From contig DLIG01000021.1 in NCBI GenBank assembly GCA_002483605.1, positions 289,759 through 353,758 on the forward strand: 64,000 nucleotides of DNA. Direction: 5' to 3'. The notes beneath the pieces were generated by a model. That model did no database searches. It saw nothing but the letters and a program-made list of their open reading frames with translations, and was not told where the DNA came from. Shown here piece after piece: positions 1-8,153 of this stretch. Numbering within the stretch: the stretch's first letter is position 1; each line of letters opens with the position of its first letter. Source of the stretch: Sulfurovum sp. UBA7648 (GTDB taxonomy: Bacteria; Campylobacterota; Campylobacteria; Campylobacterales; Sulfurovaceae). The translations under genes and the position numbers were made by a program.

Positions 1-16
1 GTATCCAATTGTGGTC

Positions 17-46
17 TTGGAGTGTTTGCGGTAATTGTGTTATAAT
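17..46 (+). promoter_or_regulatory. Probable sigma70-type promoter of the first gene
   Basis: A perfect TATAAT lies at 41-46, with a weak -35 candidate TTGGAG at 17-22 (18-base spacer). An AAAGGA ribosome-binding site at 65-70 precedes the ATG at 77. The assignment rests on motif match and position only. Confidence 0.5.
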
Positions 47-76
47 TTATAAAAAATTTATACGCAAAGGATAATA

Positions 77-463
77 ATGTTTCGTAAATATATAACAATA
101 GGAATATTCAGTATGGCCGCTCTTTGGGGGAGCAGTATAAATTCTGATACACTTGGCAAAATCGTAGCAACGGGGTGCGAGAGTGGTTTTAATAATATGT
201 TTAAAAATAATCCAAATTTTCAGAATATTGCCGACCAAAGACCAATAACCGCTAAAGCAGTATGTGAATGTGCGCAGACCGGCTTCCTAAATGACAAAAA
301 GCTTGTAAATTATTTAGATAATAACGGTGACCAAGCAGCTAAAATGCTTCAAACTAAAAACTCTCTTGGTTATTCTTATTTTTCAATGCGTTTATCTCAA
401 GCTATGCTTTCTTGTATCGCCGGGGAGCTCGATAAATCACTAGCAGCTACAAAGCTGCAATAA
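77..463 (+). CDS. Small secreted protein of unknown function with four cysteines
   Basis: This is a 128-residue protein that I do not recognise. Residues 1-20 look like a short signal peptide (basic start, hydrophobic core ending in WGSS), so a periplasmic location is inferred. The mature part has four cysteines (about positions 34, 63, 65 and 112, the middle pair as CEC), which could form disulfides or bind a metal. The start is well supported by AAAGGA seven bases upstream and a TATAAT box further up. It is convergent with znuB, whose stop lies 14 bases downstream. No function is proposed. Confidence 0.7.
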   Translation: MFRKYITIGIFSMAALWGSSINSDTLGKIVATGCESGFNNMFKNNPNFQNIADQRPITAKAVCECAQTGFLNDKKLVNYLDNNGDQAAKMLQTKNSLGYSYFSMRLSQAMLSCIAGELDKSLAATKLQ

Positions 464-476
464 TGTATGTTTAATT

Positions 477-1283
477 TTATCTATTTTGGAATTTTTCCGA
501 GATCAAAAACAGTATCAGTGACGCTGCACTTACTAATATAATGGTGGCTCCGGATGTCAGATCAAATGTATAAGATATCCAGAGTCCCAAAACTGTAAAC
601 ACGGAAGCTATAAATCCGGACAAAAACATCATTCCAAAAAGATTTTTAGATAATTTCTCTGCTATATATACCGGTATTGTAAGCATAGCAATGACTAGTA
701 TAAGGCCAACGACCTTGATGGCCACAACAATTGTCAGTGCAGAGATGACAAGTATAATAGTGTAAAATAGAGGTACATTTATGCCTCTTAGTGAAGCGAA
801 CTCGCTATCATATGAGACTGACAGAATTTCTCTATACCATATAGTCACTATAATTATCACCGCAAACAATAATCCGCTCATATAGTATAGATCATCCAAG
901 CTCACAGCCAATATAGAGCCAAAAAGATAACTGAGCAAATCTACATTATATCCTGGGGTAAGGTCGATAAGAATTACTCCTATTGCCATTCCAACAGCCC
1001 ATATGAGGCCGATAAAAGTATCTATCCTATGTCTATGTTTGAGGGTCAAAAATGCCATCAATAATGCAGCACCTACTGCAAAAATAGAAGCTCCTGCAAA
1101 TATAGGAATGCCCAAAAATAGAGCCAAACCGATCCCGCCGTAAGCGGTATGCGCTATACCGCCTGCTAAAAACACCATACGATTTACCACCACAAGAGAG
1201 CCTATAATGCCTGATGCCAGGCTTACTAGTATTCCGGCAATAATAGCATGCTGCATAAATTCAAATGAGAGTGCTTCGATCAT
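477..1283 (-). CDS. znuB: Zinc/manganese ABC transporter permease ZnuB
   Basis: This is the membrane subunit of a metal ABC importer of the ABC-3 family (ZnuB/MntB/TroB), 268 residues with about eight hydrophobic segments and the family pattern ASGIIGSLVVVNRMVFLAGGIAH near residues 23-45. It would move zinc delivered by ZnuA across the inner membrane. Its ATG overlaps the TGA of znuC (ATGA), so the two are probably translationally coupled. It is the last gene of a three-gene znuA-znuC-znuB operon read leftwards. Manganese or iron cannot be excluded from sequence alone, but the His-rich loop of the partner binding protein favours zinc. Confidence 0.92.
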   Translation of the reverse strand: MIEALSFEFMQHAIIAGILVSLASGIIGSLVVVNRMVFLAGGIAHTAYGGIGLALFLGIPIFAGASIFAVGAALLMAFLTLKHRHRIDTFIGLIWAVGMAIGVILIDLTPGYNVDLLSYLFGSILAVSLDDLYYMSGLLFAVIIIVTIWYREILSVSYDSEFASLRGINVPLFYTIILVISALTIVVAIKVVGLILVIAMLTIPVYIAEKLSKNLFGMMFLSGFIASVFTVLGLWISYTFDLTSGATIILVSAASLILFLISEKFQNR

Positions 1284-2002
1284 GGATTTTTACCTAAAAG
1301 CTGTAGCAGCTCGACTTCACAAAAATGACCCTGCGGATGAAGTGAAAATTTATTTTTTGTTTGTTTCATGTCATGGAATGAGAGTGTTCTGTTGATATAT
1401 GCTACTTTGTTAGCATATTCTATGGTAATTGATATATCATGACTTACTACAATTATGGTCATTGTTTTGTTTAATTCCTTAAGTAGGCCATAAATTTGTT
1501 TTTGACCGTTGGTATCTATATTTGAGGTTGGCTCATCTAGTATAACGATTGATGGGTGAGAACATAAAGCTCTTGCTATCATCACCCTTTGTCTTTGGCC
1601 ACCAGAGAGCGATCCTATTCTGGAGCTGGCGTACTCCTCCATTCCTACTTCCCTTAATGCTTGCATGGCACACATTGTTTCATTTTTACTATACCCAAAG
1701 ATAGGCCGTTTTGTGCCGCCATGTCCCATAAGTACTACTTCTATAGCAGTGACTGGAAAATTTGTATTGATATTTATATTTTGGGGTACATATCCTATGG
1801 TTATAGGGTCGCCAATAAAATCTATCGTACCTGCTTGCGGCTTAAGAATACCAAGTATAAGCTTGAGCAGCGTTGATTTTCCGCCTCCATTTGGCCCAAT
1901 AATAGCCATAAAATCATCTTTTTCTATTTTAAGATCGATATTTTCAAGCACTCTTTCGTCATTGTAGCCAAAAGAGAGATTTTTGATATCAATAAGAGTC
2001 AT
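1280..2002 (-). CDS. znuC: Zinc ABC transporter ATP-binding protein ZnuC
   Basis: This is the ATPase of the znuABC importer, 240 residues from the start chosen here. It has Walker A GPNGGGKST at 36-44, the ABC signature LSGGQ at 132-136, Walker B ending in VILDEP near 152-158, and a switch histidine in VVSHD. The MTLIDIKNLSF start matches the usual family N-terminus. An ATG 18 bases further upstream is also open but would overlap znuA, and neither start has a strong ribosome-binding site. Its position between the binding protein and the permease fixes its role. Confidence 0.93.
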   Translation of the reverse strand: MTLIDIKNLSFGYNDERVLENIDLKIEKDDFMAIIGPNGGGKSTLLKLILGILKPQAGTIDFIGDPITIGYVPQNININTNFPVTAIEVVLMGHGGTKRPIFGYSKNETMCAMQALREVGMEEYASSRIGSLSGGQRQRVMIARALCSHPSIVILDEPTSNIDTNGQKQIYGLLKELNKTMTIIVVSHDISITIEYANKVAYINRTLSFHDMKQTKNKFSLHPQGHFCEVELLQLLGKNP

Positions 2003-2006
2003 GGTT

Positions 2007-2894
2007 TTATTTGGAAGCATTGACAGCTATTGCTCTGGCTAATCCGATTAGATTGGCTGACCAATCAGCTGCCATCGGAGATGCTTTGATGACGCTTATG
2101 TTGAGTTGCGCAGCTATCATTCGTGCACTTTTGTCCGAAAACTCCGGTTGGGTGAATATCGCTTTGATATTTTGTTCTTTGGCTTCTTTGATAAGTTTGC
2201 CAAGGGCAGAAGGCTTTGGTTCCTTGCCTTCGACTTCAATAGGTACTTGCACGAGCCCGTATGAAGATGCAAAATAACTCCATGCCGGGTGGAATACCAT
2301 AAATTTAGAACCTTTAGGAGTGTTTTTTAGGATAGAGCGGATCTCATTATCTGTTGCTACTATTTTTTGGAGCAATTTACGATAATTAGCTTCATAATAA
2401 ATTTTATTAGCAGGATCGGTTTTTATAAGTGCTTGAAGGGTATTGGCTGCTATAATCTTGATATTTGCCGGTGATGTCCATACATGAGGATCTTTTCCAT
2501 CTTCTTCATCTTCGTGGTGATCTCCTTTATGATGTTCATCTTCATCATGGTGATGTGCAGCCATATCGATTTTTTTTATTCCCCTGGAAGAATCAATTAT
2601 ATTCATTTGTGGATTTTGCGCTTTAAATTTTGCCAGCCACGCGTGTTCAAATTCCACACCGATGCTTAGATAAAGTTTGGCATGCGACAAAGTTATCATT
2701 TGGTTTGGTTTTGGTTCGTATGAGTGTGGCGATGCACCCGGCTTGACCATTAAAAGAACATTTATTTTATCTCCTCCAATGGCCTTAGTAATACTTTCTT
2801 GAGGCAAGATACTCACGGCTACCGTAGTTTTACCAAATAAAAAAGAGCTCATCAAAAGCGGCAAAAAAAGTTTGAAAAATATATTTAGTTTCAT
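2007..2894 (-). CDS. znuA: Periplasmic zinc-binding protein ZnuA
   Basis: This is a cluster A-I metal-binding protein of 295 residues with a signal peptide (MKLNIFFKLFLPLLMSSFLF). Metal ligands visible are H57 in GASPHSYEP and H137 in DPHVWTSP, with a later histidine in VFHPAW. A long His/Asp/Glu-rich loop at about 114-137 is the hallmark of zinc-specific ZnuA proteins. The start is at 2894, where AAGGA stands about eight bases upstream; a longer reading frame upstream lacks a ribosome-binding site. It is first in the znuACB operon and divergent from a small Cys-rich gene at 3084. Confidence 0.93.
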   Translation of the reverse strand: MKLNIFFKLFLPLLMSSFLFGKTTVAVSILPQESITKAIGGDKINVLLMVKPGASPHSYEPKPNQMITLSHAKLYLSIGVEFEHAWLAKFKAQNPQMNIIDSSRGIKKIDMAAHHHDEDEHHKGDHHEDEEDGKDPHVWTSPANIKIIAANTLQALIKTDPANKIYYEANYRKLLQKIVATDNEIRSILKNTPKGSKFMVFHPAWSYFASSYGLVQVPIEVEGKEPKPSALGKLIKEAKEQNIKAIFTQPEFSDKSARMIAAQLNISVIKASPMAADWSANLIGLARAIAVNASK

Positions 2895-3083
2895 TATCGG
2901 TATCCTTATAAACAATAATTGAATTTTATCCAAAAAATGTATTTTTTATCCATAATCTGACTATTTTTTGCAACTTGGTCGCAATTATAAAAATTTAAAA
3001 AACAATGTATAACTATTTGTTTTATTTTTATTTTATATATATTTGCTATTATCGCCATCCAAATCAAACAAAGGAAAAAACCA
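2895..3083. promoter_or_regulatory. Divergent control region between znuA and the small Cys-rich gene
   Basis: These 189 very AT-rich bases must hold the promoters of both znuACB (leftward) and the gene at 3084 (rightward). A TATTAT at 3047-3052 is a possible rightward -10, and AAAGGAAA at about 3070 is the ribosome-binding site of the rightward gene. A Zur- or Fur-type operator would be expected here on functional grounds, but I could not identify a convincing one by eye. Confidence 0.45.
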
Positions 3084-3332
3084 ATGACAACTATAATAGT
3101 AGATAAAGAATGCAAATGTTTTAAAGAAAGCGATTTTGAAAATAATCAATCATTTGAATCCAAAGATGAAGCATTGCTAAAAGCCAAATACATAGTAGAT
3201 TATATGAATAATGAATTTTGCCATAAGCATGATTTTGCACTAAGCGAAGTTGATGATACGCTTCTTATTACGGTTACCATGAATGAGGCTAAGCCAAAAG
3301 GCGGCTGTTGCGGCGGCGGCCACTGCTCATAA
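3084..3332 (+). CDS. Small Cys/His-rich protein, possible metal-binding
   Basis: This 82-residue cytoplasmic protein ends in PKGGCCGGGHCS, a Cys/Gly/His tail. Further cysteines lie at 10, 12 and 46, with H47 and H49 beside the last. The body is acidic and mixed alpha/beta in character, with no signal peptide. A good ribosome-binding site (AAAGGAAAAA) precedes the ATG. It diverges from znuACB, so a role in metal handling (buffering, delivery or sensing of zinc) is a reasonable inference from context and the thiol-rich tail. I recognise no named family. Confidence 0.75.
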   Translation: MTTIIVDKECKCFKESDFENNQSFESKDEALLKAKYIVDYMNNEFCHKHDFALSEVDDTLLITVTMNEAKPKGGCCGGGHCS

Positions 3333-3370
3333 TTTTTGTTGATCTCAGCAAGATTTGTATATAGCAATAG

Positions 3371-4516
3371 TTATTTTTTGTTACTATACCAGATACGATA
3401 GACGGCATCAGCCTTATCATCTGATACTAGAATGGAGCCATCTGGCATATTCAAAATATCAACAGGCCTTCCCCATCCAAGTATGCCGTCTAGCCATCCT
3501 TGAGCAAAGACACTGTATGATGGAGAATTATTTTTATCAAAGCTGACAATGGTGATGCGATACCCCAAAGGCGGAACACGATTCCATGAGCCGTGTTCGG
3601 CGATAAATATTTGATTTTTATATTTTTTTGGGAATTGATTACCTGTATAAAAACGCATACCCAAAGCAGCGACGTGGGGACCGAGTTCTTTTACCGGCCT
3701 GGTAAAATCGTTACACTTTTTCCCTTGACCAAATTTAGGGTCAACAATATTATTGCCGTGGCAATATGGAAAACCAAAGTGCATGCCCATTTTTGAAGCC
3801 ATATTAAGCTCATCAGGAGGTTTATTGTTGCCCATCCAATCTCGGCCATTATCTGTAAAAAAAAGGTTGTGATTTACAGGATGCCAATCAAAACCTACGC
3901 TATTTCTTATTCCTTTTGCAAAAATTTCCAATCCCTTTCCGTCAGGTTTCATTCGCATTATAGAACCGTAACGCATATCTTTTGGATCGCAGATATTGCA
4001 AGGAACACCCACGGGTATATAAAGGTACCCATCGGGTCCGAAACGAATAAACTTCCAGCCATGATGAGTCTCTTTTGGAAAAGTATCGTTTACGACTACG
4101 GGGGCAGGAGGGTTATTGAGCCTGCTTTCGATAGCATCAAAACGTAAAATGCGCCCAATCTCAGCCACATAGAGCGCACCGTTTCTAAAAGCAACGCCAT
4201 TCGGGCTATTTAGCCCGCTTGCTATTGTGGAATATCGATCAGCACGGAAGTCGCTGTTATTGTCTTGAATTGCATATACTTTTCCCTCAGTACGGGAGCC
4301 GACAAATATAGTACCGCGCTGTCCGATTGCGAGTGAACGAGCACCATTTATGCCACTGGCATAGATGTCGATATGAAAACCTGGCGGAAGTTTAATGGTA
4401 TTTAATTTGTCTGATAGTTTGTCGGCATACAAAAGAATGGAAGATATTGCAAGTAAAAAAACAATATTCGTTGTCCGTAATACAGACATTGCTGAGCAGT
4501 ATATTTTTGTGTGCAT
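3371..4516 (-). CDS. PQQ-dependent sugar dehydrogenase family protein (sorbosone dehydrogenase-like)
   Basis: This is a 381-residue six-bladed beta-propeller protein of the soluble glucose/L-sorbosone dehydrogenase family. Family features are PPGFHIDIYASG near the N-terminus, repeated blade strands such as ARSLAIGQRGTIFVGS, HHGWKFIRFGPDGYLYIPVG, and C-terminal SILVSDDKADAVYRIWY. The N-terminus carries a hydrophobic export segment. The start at 4516 has AGGA six bases upstream. The paired cysteines in VPCNICDP may form a disulfide. It lies 13 bases after the SDR gene in the same direction. The substrate is unknown and the family includes members that do not use PQQ. Confidence 0.82.
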   Translation of the reverse strand: MHTKIYCSAMSVLRTTNIVFLLAISSILLYADKLSDKLNTIKLPPGFHIDIYASGINGARSLAIGQRGTIFVGSRTEGKVYAIQDNNSDFRADRYSTIASGLNSPNGVAFRNGALYVAEIGRILRFDAIESRLNNPPAPVVVNDTFPKETHHGWKFIRFGPDGYLYIPVGVPCNICDPKDMRYGSIMRMKPDGKGLEIFAKGIRNSVGFDWHPVNHNLFFTDNGRDWMGNNKPPDELNMASKMGMHFGFPYCHGNNIVDPKFGQGKKCNDFTRPVKELGPHVAALGMRFYTGNQFPKKYKNQIFIAEHGSWNRVPPLGYRITIVSFDKNNSPSYSVFAQGWLDGILGWGRPVDILNMPDGSILVSDDKADAVYRIWYSNKK

Positions 4517-4529
4517 GATTATTCCTGCC

Positions 4530-5390
4530 TTAGCCATATAGGTTATTTAAAGCCTCTTTGATGGTTGTGAATTTAAATTTGAATCCAGCGTCAGTAAGAC
4601 GTTTTGGAGTGACATACTGTCCGCTAGAGAGTGCTTCGGCTGCTTCTGTTCCGAAACGCAGTTTCAAGAGAAATTTTGGAATTACAAACCAAGTTGGACG
4701 ATGCAAGACTTCCCCAAGTGCTTTTGTCAAGCCGTAATTTGTAGTAGGATTGGGAGCCATTAAGTTATAAACCCCTTTGATCTTTTGATGTTCTATGGCA
4801 AAAAGGTAGCCGCGCATAAGGTCTTCAATATGCACCCATGTAAAATTCTGTTTGCCGTCGCCAATCGTGCCTCCAAGCCCTAGCTTGAAAGGTAATAGCA
4901 TCTCTTTTAATATTCCGCCGCCATGCCCTAACACGATCCCATAACGAAATATGACTGTTCTGATACCAAGTTTACTGCTTTTGGTTGCAGCTTTTTCCCA
5001 ATCTGTTGCCAGCCGACCTAAAAAATCATCGGCGTATTTGGCATTATCTTCATCGTGCTTGCCTGTTGAAGAATAGATGCCCACAGCAGATGTGCAAATA
5101 AAGAGTTTAGGTTTTGGCTCCATATTTCCCATCGCTTTGACGATCTTTTTGGCGGTATCTACCCGGCTTGAGTAAAGTACTTTTTTATATTCTTGGGTCC
5201 AGCGCTTGTTGATAGTAGCCCCTGCAGCATGTATGATGACATCAGCCCCTGCAAGCTTTTTACCAAAAGATACAATATCTAGATCAAAGTCCCCAGTGTG
5301 TATCGGAGATACTTCCCATCCCTTTTCTTTGAACATCGATGTAAGGTGTGAGCCTACAAAGCCTCCTGCTCCGCTTATAGCAACTTTCAT
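4530..5390 (-). CDS. TIGR01777-type NAD(P)-binding epimerase/oxidoreductase (SDR39U1-like)
   Basis: This is an extended short-chain dehydrogenase of 286 residues. It starts with the Rossmann motif GAGGFVGSHL and includes family blocks ADVIIHAAGATI, SSRVDTAKKIV, TWVHIEDL and YNLMAPNPTTN, ending in the DUF1731-like C-terminus (LSSGQYVTPKRLTDAGF). The substrate of this family is not known. The ATG at 5390 has AAGGAG five bases upstream, so the alternative GTG two codons earlier was not used. It is followed closely by the sugar dehydrogenase. Confidence 0.88.
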   Translation of the reverse strand: MKVAISGAGGFVGSHLTSMFKEKGWEVSPIHTGDFDLDIVSFGKKLAGADVIIHAAGATINKRWTQEYKKVLYSSRVDTAKKIVKAMGNMEPKPKLFICTSAVGIYSSTGKHDEDNAKYADDFLGRLATDWEKAATKSSKLGIRTVIFRYGIVLGHGGGILKEMLLPFKLGLGGTIGDGKQNFTWVHIEDLMRGYLFAIEHQKIKGVYNLMAPNPTTNYGLTKALGEVLHRPTWFVIPKFLLKLRFGTEAAEALSSGQYVTPKRLTDAGFKFKFTTIKEALNNLYG

Positions 5391-5428
5391 AACCACTCCT
5401 TATTATGTATAAAGATGTTTGGATAGCT

Positions 5429-6148
5429 TTAATCTGATAAATAATATTCTACAGTAGAAACCACTCTGATTTTTTTAATATGAGGATTGTTCTTATCCCT
5501 GTCTTCTATGCTAAATTGTCCCTGTGAAGCTTGCTTTATCTTGCCCAAGGTACTGTTTGAATCAGATGCAAATTTATGTGCCACGTCTCTGGCTTTTGTA
5601 GTGGCCTCTTCGATCATTGCAGGTTTTATATCATTTAATTTTGTAAAGAGATATTCTGTCACAGTTTGATAATCTCCTCCGCTAAACATAATCCCTTTTT
5701 TGCCTAATTGTGATAATGAGTTCATCGCCGTTCTTGCCGTATCGATGTTTTGCGAATACACAGTAACGGTTTGACTTGCTAAATACCTAAATTCGGGTCG
5801 TTCTTGGCTGCCGTATTGTTGAGCTAATTTATCTGTAATGGATGGTGTCCCAAACGAAATTTCTTTTTCGTTTATCCCCTTATCTATAAGAAATCGTTTT
5901 ATCTCCGCGGCATTGCCGTCTACTGCGCTATAAATTTCTTCTAGATTATTGCCTATAGTTGTAAATTGAATGGGCCATATGACTATATTTGCCGGGTATT
6001 CTCTCTCTGAGAGTCCTTTGACGGTAACTGTTCGTTCATACTCTTTAAACTTTATTGCCGACGTTCCTATTAGGTAGCCAAGCGAACTCAAACCAAGAAG
6101 TATGAATACTCCCAAAATAAATGCACCTACTTTGCTATTTTCCTGCAT
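5429..6148 (-). CDS. SIMPL-domain (DUF541) membrane-anchored periplasmic protein
   Basis: This 239-residue protein has one N-terminal membrane segment (about residues 8-30), likely an uncleaved anchor, followed by a DUF541/SIMPL domain recognised by RTVTVKGLSEREYPAN and the C-terminal block of repeated alpha/beta units (TVYSQNID, ATTKARDVAHKFA). Related proteins (BP26/OMP28 type) form oligomeric channel-like or barrel-like assemblies in the periplasm, but the role is undefined. The start has AAAGGAG nine bases upstream. It is transcribed towards the SDR gene with a 38-base gap. Confidence 0.85.
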   Translation of the reverse strand: MQENSKVGAFILGVFILLGLSSLGYLIGTSAIKFKEYERTVTVKGLSEREYPANIVIWPIQFTTIGNNLEEIYSAVDGNAAEIKRFLIDKGINEKEISFGTPSITDKLAQQYGSQERPEFRYLASQTVTVYSQNIDTARTAMNSLSQLGKKGIMFSGGDYQTVTEYLFTKLNDIKPAMIEEATTKARDVAHKFASDSNSTLGKIKQASQGQFSIEDRDKNNPHIKKIRVVSTVEYYLSD

Positions 6149-6354
6149 CGAACTCTCCTTTGAGATAATTTCTATTTGCCGGACATTATGTCAATCTAGT
6201 GTTATGCTAATAGTATACAAAAAAATAGTAAACTATTGCAAGTAATTATGATAATTTTATAACTATATGGTTTCGTTTGAATTATGAGATATTTTTAGTT
6301 TAAATTATATTGCAGGATGATTATAGTGTACTTGTTGTCAGAGTGCGCCTGAAT

Positions 6355-6386
6355 CATAAAGACAAATATACGTTTCCATGCAAGAG
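6355..6386 (+). repeat. Direct repeat copy 1 flanking the coiled-coil gene
   Basis: This copy reads CATAAAGACAAATAT followed by a few variable bases and CCATGCAAGAG. It matches 6984-7016 at roughly four of five positions in the same orientation. A partial third copy (CACAAAAGACAAATATAT) starts at about 6494. The pair brackets the palindromic element and the coiled-coil membrane gene. Confidence 0.55.
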
Positions 6387-6395
6387 AAGACTTTT

Positions 6396-6450
6396 GTCAT
6401 ACCGAACTAGATTCGGTATCCATGGATTCCAGCTCAAAGCACGGAATGAC
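6396..6450 (+). repeat. GTCAT...ATGAC palindromic element, 55 bases
   Basis: It begins GTCATACCGAA, has a hairpin (ATACCGAA/TTCGGTAT, five-base loop), then CCATGGATTCCAG, and ends GGAATGAC. An almost identical copy is at 53997-54051, differing at about three positions. It belongs to the family of interspersed palindromes seen across this window. Confidence 0.8.
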
Positions 6451-6523
6451 TGTAAGCTCATTCCAATCGCCAGGATGAGAATTCATACAGAATCACAAAA
6501 GACAAATATATATATATATATTC

Positions 6524-6880
6524 TTATGCCAATGCCAAAATTAAACTAAATATTACAGCAATTGCTCCAGTCGCAACGCTTAGCCACAACATATGTATAC
6601 GGTTTGTTTCAATGCGCTTTATGAGTTGTGTATTTTGTTCAGCTAGTTCTTTAATGAGCTTGGATGACTCTAACATTTGAGCTTGCAGGTCAGATACCTC
6701 GGCTTCCAAGGATGCTATCACTTGTGATTGCGGTATGCTATGCTTTTGTGTGTCTGATATATTAGGAGTTTTTTTGGTAACTGCATTCCAAAATTTCTTG
6801 GAACTATCGACAACTTTGGGTGCATTTTTGATGACTTCAGACCATGGAACATTCGCGAGTACTGTGAGCCAAGCTGCCAT
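6524..6880 (-). CDS. Small coiled-coil protein with C-terminal membrane anchor
   Basis: This 118-residue protein is of unknown function. It has a short N-terminal part (MAAWLTVLANVPWSEVIKNA), a polar linker, a heptad-like coiled coil over about residues 50-92 (rich in L, E, Q, S and K), and a single hydrophobic helix at the C-terminus (about 97-118) that would tail-anchor it in the membrane. GGAGG stands about eight bases before the ATG, supporting a real gene. It is isolated, with interspersed repeats on both sides, and may have arrived with them. No function is proposed. Confidence 0.65.
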   Translation of the reverse strand: MAAWLTVLANVPWSEVIKNAPKVVDSSKKFWNAVTKKTPNISDTQKHSIPQSQVIASLEAEVSDLQAQMLESSKLIKELAEQNTQLIKRIETNRIHMLWLSVATGAIAVIFSLILALA

Positions 6881-6983
6881 GATATACCTCCACTCATGAT
6901 ATATAAAAGTATACTCAAAATGTATAGTTATTGCAAGGATGTTATTTTGGTTCTATCGGTTGTGTTGAAGATATGTACTGGAA

Positions 6984-7016
6984 CATAAAAGACAAATATG
7001 CAATCCCATGCAAAAG
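6984..7016 (+). repeat. Direct repeat copy 2 flanking the coiled-coil gene
   Basis: This copy starts CATAAAAGACAAATATGCAA and ends CCCATGCAAAAG, matching 6355-6386 in the same orientation. The two copies are about 630 bases apart. Confidence 0.55.
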
Positions 7017-7033
7017 TATGCTAGTAAGAGAAA

Positions 7034-7399
7034 TTATTTTAGTTTTTCAAGCAATATTTTGATAAACCCCTCAAAGTCCGGCAGCTCAAGCCTGTCTTCT
7101 CTTTGTTTTGCTCCCCACATCGGCTCAGGAAAATGGCTGTCTAGTTCAAACCTTGCCATAATGTGCCAATGCACATGTGGCAGATAATTCCCAAAGCTAG
7201 CGATATTGATCTTTTTTGGATTATAGTACTCAAGCATCACTTTTTCTATGGTATCTAGCAGGTCAAATATCTCGTATCTTATCTCTTTTGGCACTTCGCT
7301 CATCTCGCGGTACGGATGTTTTGTAAATATCTTTAGCCATGGGATAGATGAGGCCTCCACTCGTATCTCGAGATTTTCATTTTGCCAAATTATACTCAT
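7034..7399 (-). CDS. HIT-family nucleotide hydrolase/transferase
   Basis: This is a 121-residue HIT (histidine triad) protein with the catalytic triad HVHWH at 75-79. The segment MSEVPKEIRYEIFDLLDTIEKVM is the helix typical of the family. HIT proteins cleave phosphate bonds in substrates such as diadenosine polyphosphates or adenylated small molecules; the substrate here is not known. The ATG overlaps the TGA of the YrdC-like gene upstream (ATGA), so the two are probably co-translated. Confidence 0.88.
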   Translation of the reverse strand: MSIIWQNENLEIRVEASSIPWLKIFTKHPYREMSEVPKEIRYEIFDLLDTIEKVMLEYYNPKKINIASFGNYLPHVHWHIMARFELDSHFPEPMWGAKQREDRLELPDFEGFIKILLEKLK

Positions 7400-7833
7400 G
7401 CTCTAAGCCTTTTTATTTTTTTGATACCAAGCTTAAATATCTGTGATGCTTTTGATCTTTTTTCGTTAAGCGGATGGATGATAATGTCTGCATTTCGTGT
7501 CGCAAATTCAACATCTATCTCTTTACCGCTTAGGTTTGCTGATGTGGTGTAAGCCCATTGGAGTCTGCCAAGTAATAGCAAGTGATGTTCATCATTTATC
7601 ACCCTAAATGATTCACCTTTCATGATAAATGTGGATTTTTGGGCTCTTCTGACCATTTTTTTATGCATATCCGGCACTCTTGTCATCGATTTGAGAGTAT
7701 CAAGTGAGTTTACGGCTTTTATAAACTTCTTCTCTTTGGGCCTTTGTTTGATCTCATTTAATTTATCGCTGTTTTGCGATACAAACCCTATAGTAGTGTC
7801 GGTAGATGTTAGAAAAACTTTATCTTTGAGCAT
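7396..7833 (-). CDS. Short YrdC/Sua5-like protein
   Basis: This 145-residue protein resembles the YrdC/Sua5 fold that makes threonylcarbamoyl-AMP for tRNA t6A. Recognisable pieces are LTSTDTTIGFVSQN, the RPKEKKF stretch (compare the usual K-R-P-x-x-K-P) and TTSANLSGKE. It is clearly shorter than typical YrdC (about 180-200 residues), so it may be a paralogue with another role and not the cell's main t6A enzyme. GCGGGAT lies just before the ATG. It overlaps the HIT gene by four bases. Confidence 0.75.
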   Translation of the reverse strand: MLKDKVFLTSTDTTIGFVSQNSDKLNEIKQRPKEKKFIKAVNSLDTLKSMTRVPDMHKKMVRRAQKSTFIMKGESFRVINDEHHLLLLGRLQWAYTTSANLSGKEIDVEFATRNADIIIHPLNEKRSKASQIFKLGIKKIKRLRA

Positions 7834-7904
7834 ATATCCCGCTTAAAATTATTTATAAAATTATAGCAAAAATACATTGTTTGACACTTTTTATCATTTT
7901 CTTA

Positions 7905-7926
7905 GCTACCTTTTTATAAAGGTAGC
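7905..7926. repeat. Perfect hairpin GCTACCTTT/AAAGGTAGC
   Basis: Nine-base perfect arms enclose TTAT. It shares the CTACCTTT/AAAGGTA core with the second hairpin at 8154-8180, so the two may be related elements. A terminator role is possible but there is no following T-run on either strand. Confidence 0.6.
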
Positions 7927-8153
7927 GCCAAAATCGTCATAATCGCAAGTACTCCGGCAAATGATGATGGTCTAATAATGTTCTTTTGCTTAGTACAATA
8001 TGTTTTATTTTTGTTTGAAGCTTTTTACATTGATGCGATTATGGCAGGAATTTTTAAAAATAATGTCATTTGAGCGCTCCTTGAAAGCCACGCTTGTGGC
8101 AGTAGTGCATACACAAGTGTGTGCGATTCGCGAAAATGACGATTTTCTTTGGT

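Larger units (their letters stand above)
6149..6523. other. Intergenic stretch holding interspersed repeats; no gene seen
   Basis: These 375 bases contain no convincing gene. They hold a 55-base palindromic repeat (6396-6450), one copy of a 32-33 base direct repeat (6355-6386) whose partner is at 6984-7016, and a short TA-dinucleotide run near 6508. The reading frame across 6310-6549 is made of repeat sequence and has no ribosome-binding site. Confidence 0.7.

Noticed and set aside
2484..2669. 61-codon open frame rich in F, I and M
   Set aside because: It is antisense to the His-rich loop of znuA and only reflects its codons.
2895..3083. Zur or Fur box in the znuA control region
   Set aside because: The region is so AT-rich that weak matches are easy to find; no dyad convincing enough to name was seen.
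6310..6549. Open frame of 79 codons
   Set aside because: It runs through the palindromic element and a TA run, has no ribosome-binding site and its peptide is translated repeat.
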